Counted from the first letter of the stretch, positions 33,869 through 43,559 are shown. The stretch is 64,000 nt of DNA from Algoriphagus boritolerans DSM 17298 = JCM 18970 (GCF_900108085.1 NZ_FNVR01000001.1:186712-250711), one strand, 5' to 3'. Notes: generated from the sequence alone by a model not told the origin. Program-made: numbers and translations.

Positions 33869-35062
33869 ATGAATAATACCAGAAAAAACACAGTGCCTTC
33901 CAACTCTTCCCGGCCAGGGAATATGGACAGAAGACAAGTGAAAAAGAAAAAGGAGTCCACATTGGATCCAAGGCTTTTTGTCAAAAAAGCCAAACCAAGC
34001 GGTCAGGCTGGTTTTCGTACCGAAAAATCATTTGAGACCTTAAACCTAAATCCGAGACTTTTGGCCAATATTCTGGCAAAAGGCTATCAAACGCTGACCA
34101 CAATCCAAGAGCAATCCATTCAGCCCCTGCTCGAAGGGCGCGACATAATGGCGATTTCTAAGACCGGTTCCGGTAAGACTGCTGCTTTTTTGATTCCGAT
34201 CATTGAGCATGCATTGAAGGATTCCAGAAATTATACGGCTTTGGTGGTCACTCCGACCCGGGAACTGGCCCTTCAGATTGAAGAGGAGTTCAAAAGTCTG
34301 GTGGTAGGATTACAATTGTATTCGGCCACATTTATCGGTGGAACCAATATCAATTCTGATTACAAGCAGCTGGAGCGGAAGCTTCAGGTGGTGGTAGGCA
34401 CTCCGGGGAGACTATTGGATCTGTCTGACAGAAAGCTGTTGAAGCTGAATCAAGTCACTACCCTCGTACTCGATGAGTTTGACCGGATGCTAGACATGGG
34501 ATTTGTCAACGATGTGAAGAAACTGATAAACCTGATCGGAAAGCGTGATCAGACCCTGCTTTTTTCAGCGACTTTGGAGCCAAATCAAATGCAGCTTATT
34601 TCTGCTCTTTTGAATAATCCCATCGAAGTAAAGGTGGAAAACTCGGGTGGAACCAATGAAAATATCGAACAGCAAACTATCCAGGTGCCGGCTGGTGCTG
34701 AGAAGTTTGACCTCCTTTCCGGACTTTTCAAGAAGCCTGAATTGGATAAAGTAATCCTGTTTACAGAAACTAAGAGACTGGCCGACAGGCTGGCGAAAAA
34801 GTTGAATCAGGTCGGCATCGCTGCAGGACAGATTCATGGAGATAAATCCCAGAATTTTCGAAACAGAATGATCGAAGATTTCAAGAAAGGGAATATACGG
34901 GTGCTGGTAGCTACTGATGTGGCTGCGAGAGGAATCGATGTAGCTGATGTCTCTCATGTGATCAATTATCAGCTACCGATGACCATGGATGCTTACATCC
35001 ATCGTATCGGCAGGACTGGACGGGCCGGCAAAGTCGGTCACGCCATCACTTTTGTAAACTAA
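33869..35062 (+). CDS. DEAD-box RNA helicase
   Basis: The ATG at 33869 gives 397 residues and is preferred to a TTG five codons earlier. A basic, flexible N-terminal ~50 residues is followed by the Q motif, SKTGSGKTAAF (motif I), TPTRELA, LDEFDRMLDMGF (motif II, DEFD rather than DEAD), SAT, ATDVAARGIDV and HRIGRTGRAG. It unwinds RNA, probably in ribosome assembly or at low temperature. A small basic protein and a cold-shock protein follow directly, which points to a cold or RNA-structure unit. Confidence 0.94.
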   Translation: MNNTRKNTVPSNSSRPGNMDRRQVKKKKESTLDPRLFVKKAKPSGQAGFRTEKSFETLNLNPRLLANILAKGYQTLTTIQEQSIQPLLEGRDIMAISKTGSGKTAAFLIPIIEHALKDSRNYTALVVTPTRELALQIEEEFKSLVVGLQLYSATFIGGTNINSDYKQLERKLQVVVGTPGRLLDLSDRKLLKLNQVTTLVLDEFDRMLDMGFVNDVKKLINLIGKRDQTLLFSATLEPNQMQLISALLNNPIEVKVENSGGTNENIEQQTIQVPAGAEKFDLLSGLFKKPELDKVILFTETKRLADRLAKKLNQVGIAAGQIHGDKSQNFRNRMIEDFKKGNIRVLVATDVAARGIDVADVSHVINYQLPMTMDAYIHRIGRTGRAGKVGHAITFVN

Positions 35063-35072
35063 AAACTGGCTA

Positions 35073-35333
35073 ATGTCAAAAAATCAAAACACGTTCATTA
35101 AAAAGCAAAAGGCAGAGCTGAAGAAGCGGAAACAAAAAGAAAAACTCGAAAAAAAGCTGGATCGCAAACACCAGCCTAAAGACGGAAGCCTCGACAATAT
35201 GATCGCTTACGTTGATGAGTTTGGAAACTTTTCCGATACTCCTCCTGAACCGCCAATTGTCAAAAAAACAAATTCAACACAATCCAATCAAAACCGAGTA
35301 AAATCAAATCAAAATTTAAGAAATCATGAATGA
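35073..35333 (+). CDS. Small basic protein linked to cold-shock protein
   Basis: The 86-residue protein begins with a long Lys/Arg/Glu helix (FIKKQKAELKKRKQKEKLEK) and a short conserved-looking core, DNMIAYVDEFGNFSDTPPEP. The tail is Asn- and Gln-rich. Proteins of this type are common in Bacteroidota next to cold-shock genes, and binding to RNA or ribosomes is plausible; no function is established. Its stop overlaps the start of the next gene by eight bases. Confidence 0.75.
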   Translation: MSKNQNTFIKKQKAELKKRKQKEKLEKKLDRKHQPKDGSLDNMIAYVDEFGNFSDTPPEPPIVKKTNSTQSNQNRVKSNQNLRNHE

Positions 35334-35520
35334 AGGAACAGTAAAATTCTTTAACACTACCAAAGGCTTTGGATTCATCACACCAACAGACAACAGTGAA
35401 GACGTATTCGTACATCACAGTGGCTTGGTTCACGAGATCCGTGAAAATGACAAAGTGAAGTATGACTTGGTACAGGGTAAGAAGGGCATCAACGCCGTAA
35501 ACGTAAAAGTTGTAGGTTAA
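35326..35520 (+). CDS. cspA: Cold-shock protein (CspA family)
   Basis: The 64-residue OB-fold protein has the two RNA-binding motifs KGFGFI and VFVHHSGL. It binds single-stranded RNA and melts secondary structure. It is the last gene of a three-gene unit with the helicase and the small basic protein and is followed by a strong terminator. Confidence 0.95.
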   Translation: MNEGTVKFFNTTKGFGFITPTDNSEDVFVHHSGLVHEIRENDKVKYDLVQGKKGINAVNVKVVG

Positions 35521-35541
35521 TCAACTTTGCTACCTAACATC

Positions 35542-35578
35542 AATCCCCGCAGGCTAACCGGCGGGGATTTTTGCTTTT
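35542..35578. terminator. Terminator after cspA
   Basis: AATCCCCGC (35542-35550) and GCGGGGATT (35561-35569) form a strong stem, followed by TTTTGCTTTT. It touches the stop codon of the converging dehydrogenase gene. Confidence 0.9.
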
Positions 35579-36572
35579 AAGAGGCTTTGATTTCGTTAAT
35601 TAATTTTTCTCCTCTTTCAAATGCTGTAATATTTGTCAGTGTAATTTTGGCAATTTGCTCCAAAGCCTCTTTTGTCAGAAAGGCCTGATGTCCCGTCACC
35701 AGGACATTGGGAAATGTCATCAGTCGTGCGATCTGCTCGTCCTGCATGATTTCTTCCAAAAGGTTTTTGAAAAAAATATGTTCTTCCTGTTCGTATACGT
35801 CGATTCCCAAATAGCCAATTTTATGATTTTTGAGGGCTCTGATGACCGCTTTGGTATCTACCAATGCTCCTCGGCTGGTGTTTATCAGCGCCACGCCATC
35901 TATCATCTTGGAGATCGTTTTTGAATTGATCAGGTGTCGTGTCTCCGGGGTAAGCGGGCAGTGCAGCGAAATAATATGACTCCTCGAAAGGACCTCATCC
36001 AGTGGAAGATAATGTACTCCCAATTCTTTCATTTCTTCGCTTTCTGCGATATCAAAAGCAAGAATTTTACAGCCAAACCCTTTAGCAATTCGGCAAAATG
36101 CCTTTCCAATGGCGCCAGTTCCAATCACACCGATGGTTTTACCATGAATGTTGATCCCAGTCAGGCCTTCCAGTGAAAAGTTGTTTTCTCTGACCCGGTT
36201 GTAGGCTTTGTGAGTCTTTCTGCTCAAGGTTAAGATCAAGGCAAATGCATGTTCCGCTACTGCTTCCGGACTATAGGCTGGAACTCGAACGACACAGATT
36301 CCCAGGCTCGCAGCCGTTTCCAAGTCGATTTGATTATAGCCTGCGCAGCGAAGTGCGATTAATTTAATTTTCAGTTGATCTAATTTCTTTAGAATGGTGG
36401 CATCAATTTGATCATTGACAAAAGCGCACACTGCCGAATAGCCCTCAGCCAAATACACGGTATGCTTATCCAGTTTGGCTTCAAAGTACATGATCTCATG
36501 ACCCGAGCCTTTTAAAAACAGATCAAAACTATCCCGATCGTAGGATTTTGCACTGAAAAAGGCAATTCTCAT
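35577..36572 (-). CDS. ldhA: D-lactate dehydrogenase / D-2-hydroxyacid dehydrogenase
   Basis: The 331-residue enzyme reduces pyruvate to D-lactate with NADH, or acts on a related 2-hydroxyacid. The catalytic Arg loop, LRCAGYNQID, the Rossmann motif VIGTGAIGKAF, NTSRGALVDT, GIDVYEQE and VTGHQAFLTKEA (catalytic His) match the fermentative LdhA group closely. It is cytoplasmic. It stands alone on its strand. Confidence 0.92.
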   Translation of the reverse strand: MRIAFFSAKSYDRDSFDLFLKGSGHEIMYFEAKLDKHTVYLAEGYSAVCAFVNDQIDATILKKLDQLKIKLIALRCAGYNQIDLETAASLGICVVRVPAYSPEAVAEHAFALILTLSRKTHKAYNRVRENNFSLEGLTGINIHGKTIGVIGTGAIGKAFCRIAKGFGCKILAFDIAESEEMKELGVHYLPLDEVLSRSHIISLHCPLTPETRHLINSKTISKMIDGVALINTSRGALVDTKAVIRALKNHKIGYLGIDVYEQEEHIFFKNLLEEIMQDEQIARLMTFPNVLVTGHQAFLTKEALEQIAKITLTNITAFERGEKLINEIKAS

Positions 36573-36672
36573 TAGTAGCAGATTTGAAGGTGAAAAGGGT
36601 GAATTTGACCCAGTTCTTTTATTTTTTGCTCAATAAAGCCAAATTCTTTTTAGTTTCGGGAAAAATCCCTCC

Positions 36673-37107
36673 ATGAAAAAATTAAGCTATCTCGTTCTGT
36701 TTATTCTTATTTGGTCTTGTAATCAGCCCAAATCAGTAGAAAGCATTGAAGAAATTTTACCTGAAACTCAACCTATTTACCAAGAAGTAGCTATGCCTGA
36801 TTCCGTCCTCCGACATGTAGTCCTATTCGGATTTAAAGAAACCTCCAAGCCAGAAGATATTCAGGGGGTAATTGATGCCTTCAAGGCTTTGCCCTCACAA
36901 ATCTCTGAAATCAAAGGATTTGAGTGGGGTATCAATTCCAGTCCTGAAGGCTTAAACCAAGGTTTGACTCATGCCTTTACCCTGACTTTTCACTCTGCTG
37001 CTGACCGTGATGCTTACTTACCTCACCCAGCACATAAAGTTTTCGGAGGAATTTTAGGGCCGCATTTGGACAAAGTCACCGTGGTAGATTATTGGACTAA
37101 GCCCTGA
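36673..37107 (+). CDS. Dabb-domain lipoprotein
   Basis: The 144-residue protein starts with a lipoprotein signal ending in LIWSC. After a short linker the Dabb (stress-responsive A/B barrel) domain begins with VLRHVVLFGFKETSK and contains LTHAFTLTFHSAADRDAYLPHPAH, which holds the family's conserved His residues in its latter half. Dabb proteins are small ferredoxin-like dimers of mostly unknown role. It probably sits in the envelope. Confidence 0.85.
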   Translation: MKKLSYLVLFILIWSCNQPKSVESIEEILPETQPIYQEVAMPDSVLRHVVLFGFKETSKPEDIQGVIDAFKALPSQISEIKGFEWGINSSPEGLNQGLTHAFTLTFHSAADRDAYLPHPAHKVFGGILGPHLDKVTVVDYWTKP

Positions 37108-37515
37108 TTAGTTGTCATAGGGTAGTGCAGAACCGTCAGTTTTCCCTGATTCGCTCGCGTTGATTACCTCAGTGACGACAAATACACTCGTTCCTCTCCA
37201 GGGGAGCATTCCGTTGTATTCTTGGTAGCGCAATTCCAGGTGTTTTCCTGAATTGCGCTCCAAAACTGCGGCAACTTCCGGATCAGTTACGCTAAACCTA
37301 AACTCATTGCTTTGCAAGGCTCCTGAAGTCGGACTTTGAAAGCCTTCCTGTACCATCCGGCCTTCCCAAGTCTTGAATATCACCCCTTTTTTCACAAAAT
37401 AGTTGAGGCTGCCGGCTTTTACCCCCTCACCGAATACAAAATAGAATTTCCACCAAAAAAAGATTCCGAGTACAAGCACAAGAATCAGACCAGCGATCCA
37501 ACCAAATTTTTTCAT
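37108..37515 (-). CDS. Hypothetical membrane-anchored protein
   Basis: The 135-residue protein has one N-terminal membrane segment (about residues 6-25, GLILVLVLGIFFWWKF) and a soluble outer part with KAGSLNYFVKKGVIFKTWEG. Proteins of this type are widely conserved in Bacteroidota, sometimes mislabelled as 6-phosphogluconate dehydrogenase, which it does not resemble. Function unknown. Its stop touches the stop of the Dabb gene. Confidence 0.75.
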   Translation of the reverse strand: MKKFGWIAGLILVLVLGIFFWWKFYFVFGEGVKAGSLNYFVKKGVIFKTWEGRMVQEGFQSPTSGALQSNEFRFSVTDPEVAAVLERNSGKHLELRYQEYNGMLPWRGTSVFVVTEVINASESGKTDGSALPYDN

Positions 37516-37616
37516 AGCTCAAGTCAAAATTAATTTGACTAAATATAATGCCGTCAAAATTCAAAAATGAGTCTTGGAAAAAATAAACCTGTTGAATTTA
37601 AAATAGTTTCTAAGTG

Positions 37617-38222
37617 ATGCAGCAGTCTATTTTCGATCCAGACTATTCTAATCTTCTGCCTTTTCAGGGAGAAACGGTTTTTTACCCTGACTTTTTCTCG
37701 AAGGAAGTGTCTGATTATTACTTTAAAATCTTGATTGATAGTCTGAATTGGCGTCAGGAGCCCATTCGTATTTTTGGAAAAATGGTCATGCAGCCACGTC
37801 TGACGGCCTTGTATGGAGATGCGGGTCGCCCCTATGGCTACTCGGGAATTTCCATGATTCCCCATCCTTGGACAGCCGAATTAAATGAGATGAAAGATAG
37901 ACTTTTGGATTTTACCGGAGTGGAATTCACCCATGTTCTCTGTAATTATTATCGAAATGGACAGGATAGCATGGGTTGGCATCGGGACAATGAGGCTGTT
38001 TTGGGGAGAAATCCAAGTATTGCCTCCGTCACTTTTGGTGCAACGCGGATCTTTCAGATCCGACATTATGATACAAAAAATCATAAACTTGAAATCCCCC
38101 TGACTCACGGAAGTCTTTTACTCATGACCGGAGAAAGTCAACATCATTGGGAACATCAGATTCCAAAGACAAAAAAAATCCTGGAACCGCGGGTAAACCT
38201 GACTTTTAGAAGATTGATTTAA
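37617..38222 (+). CDS. alkB: AlkB-like 2-oxoglutarate/Fe(II) dioxygenase
   Basis: The 201-residue protein starts at the ATG at 37617, just after a GTG. Iron ligands are WHRDNE (His, Asp) and HHWEH (His); the 2-oxoglutarate-binding Arg pair is in RVNLTFRR at the C terminus. It belongs to the AlkB family that reverses alkyl damage on DNA or RNA bases by oxidation. It is cytoplasmic and stands alone. Confidence 0.92.
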   Translation: MQQSIFDPDYSNLLPFQGETVFYPDFFSKEVSDYYFKILIDSLNWRQEPIRIFGKMVMQPRLTALYGDAGRPYGYSGISMIPHPWTAELNEMKDRLLDFTGVEFTHVLCNYYRNGQDSMGWHRDNEAVLGRNPSIASVTFGATRIFQIRHYDTKNHKLEIPLTHGSLLLMTGESQHHWEHQIPKTKKILEPRVNLTFRRLI

Positions 38223-38253
38223 TTTTTCAGTAAAAATTTAGCCCAGTTTTATC

Positions 38254-38285
38254 AAAAAAAAGGCTACCGATCACGATAGCCTTTT
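38254..38285. terminator. Bidirectional terminator between alkB and msrAB
   Basis: AAAAGGCTA (38258-38266) and TAGCCTTTT (38277-38285) form the stem around CCGATCACGA, with A and T runs on both sides. Confidence 0.85.
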
Positions 38286-38292
38286 CAAACAA

Positions 38293-39402
38293 TCAATCCA
38301 CTAACCATATATAATCTCCGTAGCCGGCTGCCTGCATCTCAGATTTAGGGATGAATTTCATCGCTGCCGAATTCATACAATATCTTAGGTTAGTAGGTGC
38401 AGGACCGTCATAGAACACATGTCCCAAGTGACTGCCACCCAGTTTACTACGTACTTCTACCCGGGACATTCCCAATTCTTTGTCGATAGGCTTATCGATC
38501 ACTCGTGCATCGATCGGCTTGGTAAAGCTCGGCCACCCTGAACCGGACTCGTACTTGTCTTTGGAACTGAAAAGTGGAGCACCGGAAACAATGCATACAT
38601 AGATCCCATCTTCTTTATTGCCGTTGTATTCATTTTGGAATGCATATTCTGTCGCATTTTCCATGGTCACTTGATATTGAAGTGGAGTGAGGGTCTTTTT
38701 AAGTTCAGCCTTTGGAATAGCCTGATATTTTTTTTCACTTAACTCAGGCCAGTGAGCCTTGATGAAAGCATCTCTTCCGCTTCCATTTCTGTAAGCATAA
38801 TATTCCGTGGGATTCTTTTTGTAATAATCCTGATGGTAATCCTCGGCTGCATAGAAATTCGTGTACTTGATCACTGGTGTTGCAATTGGTTTTTTGAAAC
38901 GACCTGATTTATCTAGTCTGCTTTTTGAGTCTTCGGCTACTTTCTTTTGCTCGGCATCATGGTAGAAAATAGCTGATTCATACTGCGGACCCCGATCATA
39001 AAATGAGCCGCCGACATCAGTCGGATCGTACGTTTGCCAGAAAATATCCACCAGTTCAGCATAGCTGATTACCTCCGGATCAAAAGTGATTTGTACCGAT
39101 TCTTTATGGGAGGTTTTTCCGGAGGATACTTCCCCATACGTAGGATTTTTTTCTTTGCCACCGGCATAGCCGGAAATGACAGAAATCACCCCGTCCAGAT
39201 CCTCAAATGGAGCTTCTACACACCAAAAACAACCTCCAGCAAAGGTCGCCAATTGGGTTTTTGAGGAGAAAACAACATTCTTCTGCTCACCTGAGGAAGA
39301 GTTGGAAACCTCCTTTGATTCCACGGAAGTATTTCCGCAAGCCATTAGCAGGCTGACTAGTAAAGTGATCATTATCATGGGTGTTTTTTGCAAATTTTGC
39401 AT
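38293..39402 (-). CDS. msrAB: Methionine sulfoxide reductase MsrA-MsrB fusion lipoprotein
   Basis: The 369-residue protein has a lipoprotein signal (LLMAC near residue 22). The MsrA domain follows with GGCFWCVEAPF, active-site Cys near residue 59. The C-terminal MsrB domain begins around residue 230 and ends with LRYCMNSAAMKF, which has the MsrB catalytic Cys. The usual MsrB zinc cysteines are absent (CIVSGAPLF and ESGSGWPSF). It repairs oxidised methionine (both S and R forms) in envelope proteins. Confidence 0.94.
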   Translation of the reverse strand: MQNLQKTPMIMITLLVSLLMACGNTSVESKEVSNSSSGEQKNVVFSSKTQLATFAGGCFWCVEAPFEDLDGVISVISGYAGGKEKNPTYGEVSSGKTSHKESVQITFDPEVISYAELVDIFWQTYDPTDVGGSFYDRGPQYESAIFYHDAEQKKVAEDSKSRLDKSGRFKKPIATPVIKYTNFYAAEDYHQDYYKKNPTEYYAYRNGSGRDAFIKAHWPELSEKKYQAIPKAELKKTLTPLQYQVTMENATEYAFQNEYNGNKEDGIYVCIVSGAPLFSSKDKYESGSGWPSFTKPIDARVIDKPIDKELGMSRVEVRSKLGGSHLGHVFYDGPAPTNLRYCMNSAAMKFIPKSEMQAAGYGDYIWLVD

Positions 39403-39601
39403 CTGGTACAGATTCTATAAACTTAAATTATTTTTCTTGGTCAACTTTTTATCTAAAGATAAACAAGCAATCGGATGCTTCTGTTCGCAACCTACTCTTA
39501 AAAGCTCTTAATTCATTTAAAGCTAGATACGGGACCGAAACAAAACCGGATTGTCGCCTGGATTACATTTTCCTAATCGATTTCGACCAAATTCTAACCA
39601 A
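39403..39601. other. Short intergenic stretch
   Basis: Nothing recognisable is seen between the msrAB start and the broken outer-membrane gene; with that remnant, the gene-free interval runs to 39937. Confidence 0.5.
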
Positions 39602-39897
39602 ATGCCTTGGATCCTGAATTACGACGGAAAATCACTCTTAGTCCTGCTGCTTCTATTCTCTTCTATTTCCGTGGCACAGGCTCAGCTAAGTTCCGGATTT
39701 GGCTTGAAGGGCGGACTAAATTATAACACAAGCGGGAAATGAACGAGGGCAACTACACATTTGAAATTTTTTTAGGGAAGGAAGATTTCAAAAATAAGCA
39801 GTTGATACTTGGACTTTCCTTTTTGACTCCGGGTAAAATGGACCAAGTAATTCCTCTATCATCTTCTTCTAAAATGGAGTATTTCTATTTTCTCTGA
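39602..39897 (+). pseudogene. Remnant of an outer-membrane barrel gene
   Basis: An ATG at 39602 opens a signal peptide (SLLVLLLLFSSISVAQA) and the first barrel strand, GFGLKGGLNYNTSGK, typical of PorT-like outer-membrane proteins, but the frame stops at 39740-39742. An overlapping frame from 39739 runs 52 codons more (NYTFEIFLGKEDF, then LGLSFLTPG) to a TGA at 39895. A full protein of this type has about 200 residues, so most of the gene is missing. A coupled pair of tiny genes is less likely. Confidence 0.6.
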
Positions 39898-39937
39898 TTT
39901 CTTTATCTTGACGGAACCAAAATTAGCTGTCTGATTT

Positions 39938-42598
39938 ATGATCAAGAAAATAGGGGCACTGGGGCTGTTGGGGCTGATCCTGTGGAGTTGTGCCAAAAAA
40001 GACGAAGATCCCTTCGCAACAATCCGACCTGAAGAAAGTCGTTTTACAAAAATCACCCTTGTCGAAAAACTCAATGAGCCTATGGAATTGGAGGTTTTGG
40101 ATAATTTCGACGTGTTGTTTATTGAGCGTGCCGGAAAGATCAGAAGGTACGTTTCCGAAACTGGAGTGGTCGAAGAAGTCGGTTTTTTAGACGTATATGA
40201 GCAGGCAGAAGACGGTTTGTTGGGATTAGCCAAAGATCCAAAATTCACTGAAAATCAATGGATTTACCTTTATTATTCACCAGCTGGTGAGTTGGAGATT
40301 AACCTGCTTTCAAGATTTACGCTGGTCGATGGGCTCTTGGATAAATCCACCGAGAAAATCCTGTTGGAAGTCCCTGTTTTTAGGGGGTGCTGCCATTCGG
40401 GAGGCTCTTTGGAGTTTGATTCCAAAGGGAATTTATTTTTGAGTTTAGGAGATGATTCGACACCCTTTGAATCGGATAGTTACAATCCGATAGATGAAAG
40501 ATCCGGTCGACCCGCCAATGTGGATGCGCAAAAAACGGCCGGAAATTCCAACGATCTGCGAGGTTCAATTATTCGAATCACGCCGCAACCTGATGGAACT
40601 TATACCATTCCTGAAGGCAATCTTTTCCCGGTAGGAACACTCAACACACGGCCTGAAATCTATGTCAAGGGGAATCGAAACCCTTTCCGGATAGGGGTGG
40701 ATCAGCGAAATGGCAACCTATTCTGGGGTGAAGTAGGACCCGATGCATCCATCGATAGCATGAGACGAGGCCCCAAAGGACACGATGAGTTTAACTTGGC
40801 TACCAAACCCGGTTATTTTGGCTGGCCGTACTTTGTCGGAAACAACAAACCCTATTGGAAGTACGATTTTGAGAAGCAGCAGAGCCTTTATGAATTTGAT
40901 CCCGCAGCTCCAAAAAACACTTCGCCCAATAATTCCGGTATGAAGATCTTACCTCCGGCAACTCCCGCTTTGATTTGGTACCCCTATGATGAATCAGAGG
41001 AGTTTCCGATGCTGGGAACAGGAGGGAGGAACGCCATGGCCGGCCCGGTTTACTATAGGGAAGATTATGATGCTTCTGAGGTTCGTTTTCCGGGCTATTT
41101 TGATGGGAAGGCCATCTTTTATGACTGGATGCGGAACTGGATTTTCACGGTTTCGCTGACCGAAGATTTCCAATACGATACCATGGAGCGATTTATGCCT
41201 TCTACCGTTTTTGATAAGCCTGTTGATATACAGTTTGCCAAAGATGGGTCGCTTTATGTGCTGGAATATGGGACGTTTTGGAGTGCCCATAATGACGATT
41301 CAGGGATCTACCGAATTGAATTTGCCTCAGGGAACAGAAAACCAAATGTGAAGGCTTCGGCAGACAAATTAGTCGGCGCAGTACCTTTGGTCGTTAATTT
41401 TTCATCCGAAGGTACTTTGGATTTCGATCCCGGAGATCAGCTTTCCTTTGAATGGGATTTTGGAAATGGGAAAAAGGCCACTGAGCCTAATCTGGTATTC
41501 GAATTTGAAAAACCGGGAGTTTATCCCGTTAAACTGACCGTAAAAGATCAGGATGGAGCAAGTTCCGAGGCAGTTTTGGAAGTAAAAGTTGGGAATGAAG
41601 TGCCAAGTGTTGCGATCGATTGGGAAGGAAACAAAAGCTTTTACTTCGGTCCTGAATCGGTGGCTTATCAAGTCAATGTAAGCGATCTAGAAGATGGTGA
41701 AATAGATTCATCCGGAGTGAATTTCAATATTGATTATTTGGAAGGAGGATATGATCTCATCCAGATCGGCCATCAGCAGGAGCAAATTCATCCGGGAGAA
41801 TCCTACATCATCCAAGCGGGATGCAAGGCCTGTCATGCGGTCGAGAAGGAATCTGTCGGGCCAAATTATACCGCTGTGTCCCAAAAATACCTGAATCAAG
41901 CCGATGCCAAAACCTATCTGACCGGAAAGATCATCAACGGTGGCGGAGGAGTATGGGGAGAGCGTGTCATGCCTGGTCATCCGCAATTGGAAGCCGAACA
42001 GGTAGATAAAATGGTAGCGTTTATTTTGGGTATTGCCAATCCACAGGCGGGAAGGGGTACTTTGCCTCTTTCAGGAAACTTTAAGTTGGACAAAACACAA
42101 AATCCGGAGGGGTATTATCTCATTCAGGCCGGATATGAAGATAAAGGAGCTAATGGAATACCTCCGCAAAAGGCACTGGAGCAATTGACTTTGAGGAATA
42201 GTTTGGTTCGTGCCGCTTCAGCCGATCAACTTCAGGACGTGGCCAAAGCCAATGGGCCTCAATTTCAATTTGTAAAGTTCACAGCGAAAGAGGCTTGGAT
42301 CAAATTTGAAAAGCTGGATCTAACCGATATTTCTTCCTTGGAGCTTGCTTTAAATCCGGGTAATACCAAAGGAAAACTCCAACTACGACTGGGAAGCCCC
42401 GAAGGAGAAGTTGTGGGAGAAACTCCGCTTTTAAGCAAAGAGGATCGGCCGAAAGGCTCAGATGGTCAATATTTCCCTGTGAAGGTAAAGTTGACGGCAA
42501 AGCAGGATTTTCAGGATCTTTATATTGTATTTCTGCCTGAGGAGGATGTTTCCATTTGGAATACGTTCAATTTGAATACAATCCAATTTGTCAGATAA
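39938..42598 (+). CDS. PQQ-type sugar dehydrogenase with PKD, cytochrome c and carbohydrate-binding parts
   Basis: The 886-residue lipoprotein has a signal ending in LWSC. Residues ~35-460 form a six-bladed propeller of the soluble glucose/aldose dehydrogenase type (DGLLGLAKDPKF, VKGNRNPFRIGVD, GYFGWPYF). A PKD domain follows (~470-560, FEWDFGNGKKATEPNLVF), then a cytochrome c domain with CKACH (~629-633), and finally a C-terminal beta domain like CBM6. It would oxidise sugars at the cell surface and pass electrons to its own haem. The domain order is common in Bacteroidota; the substrate is unknown. Confidence 0.88.
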   Translation: MIKKIGALGLLGLILWSCAKKDEDPFATIRPEESRFTKITLVEKLNEPMELEVLDNFDVLFIERAGKIRRYVSETGVVEEVGFLDVYEQAEDGLLGLAKDPKFTENQWIYLYYSPAGELEINLLSRFTLVDGLLDKSTEKILLEVPVFRGCCHSGGSLEFDSKGNLFLSLGDDSTPFESDSYNPIDERSGRPANVDAQKTAGNSNDLRGSIIRITPQPDGTYTIPEGNLFPVGTLNTRPEIYVKGNRNPFRIGVDQRNGNLFWGEVGPDASIDSMRRGPKGHDEFNLATKPGYFGWPYFVGNNKPYWKYDFEKQQSLYEFDPAAPKNTSPNNSGMKILPPATPALIWYPYDESEEFPMLGTGGRNAMAGPVYYREDYDASEVRFPGYFDGKAIFYDWMRNWIFTVSLTEDFQYDTMERFMPSTVFDKPVDIQFAKDGSLYVLEYGTFWSAHNDDSGIYRIEFASGNRKPNVKASADKLVGAVPLVVNFSSEGTLDFDPGDQLSFEWDFGNGKKATEPNLVFEFEKPGVYPVKLTVKDQDGASSEAVLEVKVGNEVPSVAIDWEGNKSFYFGPESVAYQVNVSDLEDGEIDSSGVNFNIDYLEGGYDLIQIGHQQEQIHPGESYIIQAGCKACHAVEKESVGPNYTAVSQKYLNQADAKTYLTGKIINGGGGVWGERVMPGHPQLEAEQVDKMVAFILGIANPQAGRGTLPLSGNFKLDKTQNPEGYYLIQAGYEDKGANGIPPQKALEQLTLRNSLVRAASADQLQDVAKANGPQFQFVKFTAKEAWIKFEKLDLTDISSLELALNPGNTKGKLQLRLGSPEGEVVGETPLLSKEDRPKGSDGQYFPVKVKLTAKQDFQDLYIVFLPEEDVSIWNTFNLNTIQFVR

Positions 42599-42949
42599 AA
42601 TCAACTGCCCAAAATCACTCGATTTCGGGCAGTAAATAGATCCATATTTCTAACTGAAGATCCAGAAGTGAGGTTTGGATTTTTCCGGTTTGGTAGGCGA
42701 TAAATCCTTTATTAAAAAATCCCATTTTCAAACAGTTGCAGGAATTGGAATTCAGCATTTTCTCCCAAAAATGAATTTTGTTTTCCTGCATTTCAATAAT
42801 TCAGAACTTGCTTGTCTGCTTTTATCCGAGTGACAAAATCAGATTGATAAAATTTATTCTGGAAGACCCTAATCATGCTTCTTTGGTCTCTTGACCCAAA
42901 CAGCAAAGGATTTAGGAAAGTGGTAAGAAAGCTGACCATTAGATTTTTT
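42599..42949. other. Intergenic stretch with one hairpin
   Basis: Between converging genes. A 13-bp stem with one A-C mismatch (42604-42616 with 42621-42633) lies just after the dehydrogenase stop, without a T-tract; it may still be its terminator. Nothing else is seen. Confidence 0.5.
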
Positions 42950-43456
42950 CTACTTTATCAATTTGGCGAAAAATGCCTTCAATTTCACGGCTTCGGCATC
43001 GTCTACTTTTTTATCCTCAAGCACAGCTGCGATCAGAGTAAAAAGCTCATCGAAGGGGGCTGATTTTTTCAGGTGTTCGTTCTTTTCCAGCCATTGATTC
43101 AACTTGTAGATTTCATAAGTATTGACATCGCCACTCGCCAGAATACCTTTGAAAATGCCATTCAAGAAATACATGTTTGGAGCTACTTCTTGATCTTCCC
43201 CATTTGCCTCCAGAAATCTGGTAATGATGGTTTTTAACGCTTCGATCTCTTCACTATTTACCTTTCCGTCATCGATTATAGGTTTGATTTCTCTGTAGAG
43301 CTTTTGAAATAATTCCAATTCGCAAAGAGGTTCATTTTCCAGACACCAACTTTTCAACGCCTCGTACTCGTTTTTGGTGACTACTCCGTCAAGTGAAATT
43401 CCATAAATCAATCCTGCCAGCTGAAAAGCCGCATTTCTTATCTCTTGGTTATTCAT
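42950..43456 (-). CDS. TerB-like alpha-helical protein
   Basis: The ATG at 43456 gives 168 residues; an ATG ten codons earlier (43486) is possible. The protein is all helical, with two repeats of an acidic EF-hand-like turn (DGVVTKNEYEALKSW, DDGKVNSEEIEALK, later DKKVDDAEAVKLK) as in TerB/DjlA-N-like domains. No signal peptide or membrane segment. Function unknown; possibly a metal-binding or scaffold protein. Confidence 0.65.
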   Translation of the reverse strand: MNNQEIRNAAFQLAGLIYGISLDGVVTKNEYEALKSWCLENEPLCELELFQKLYREIKPIIDDGKVNSEEIEALKTIITRFLEANGEDQEVAPNMYFLNGIFKGILASGDVNTYEIYKLNQWLEKNEHLKKSAPFDELFTLIAAVLEDKKVDDAEAVKLKAFFAKLIK

Positions 43457-43559
43457 GCGTTTTTTTTTTAAAAAATTTACAACCATTCCATCTAAATATT
43501 GTCATTTGTAGACAATAAATTGTATTTAATGGTATGAATTGATTGAAAAGTGCAATCAA

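Noticed and set aside
42604..42633. Strong hairpin after the PQQ dehydrogenase as a sure terminator
   Set aside because: The stem is good but there is no T-tract, so it is mentioned only within the intergenic entry.
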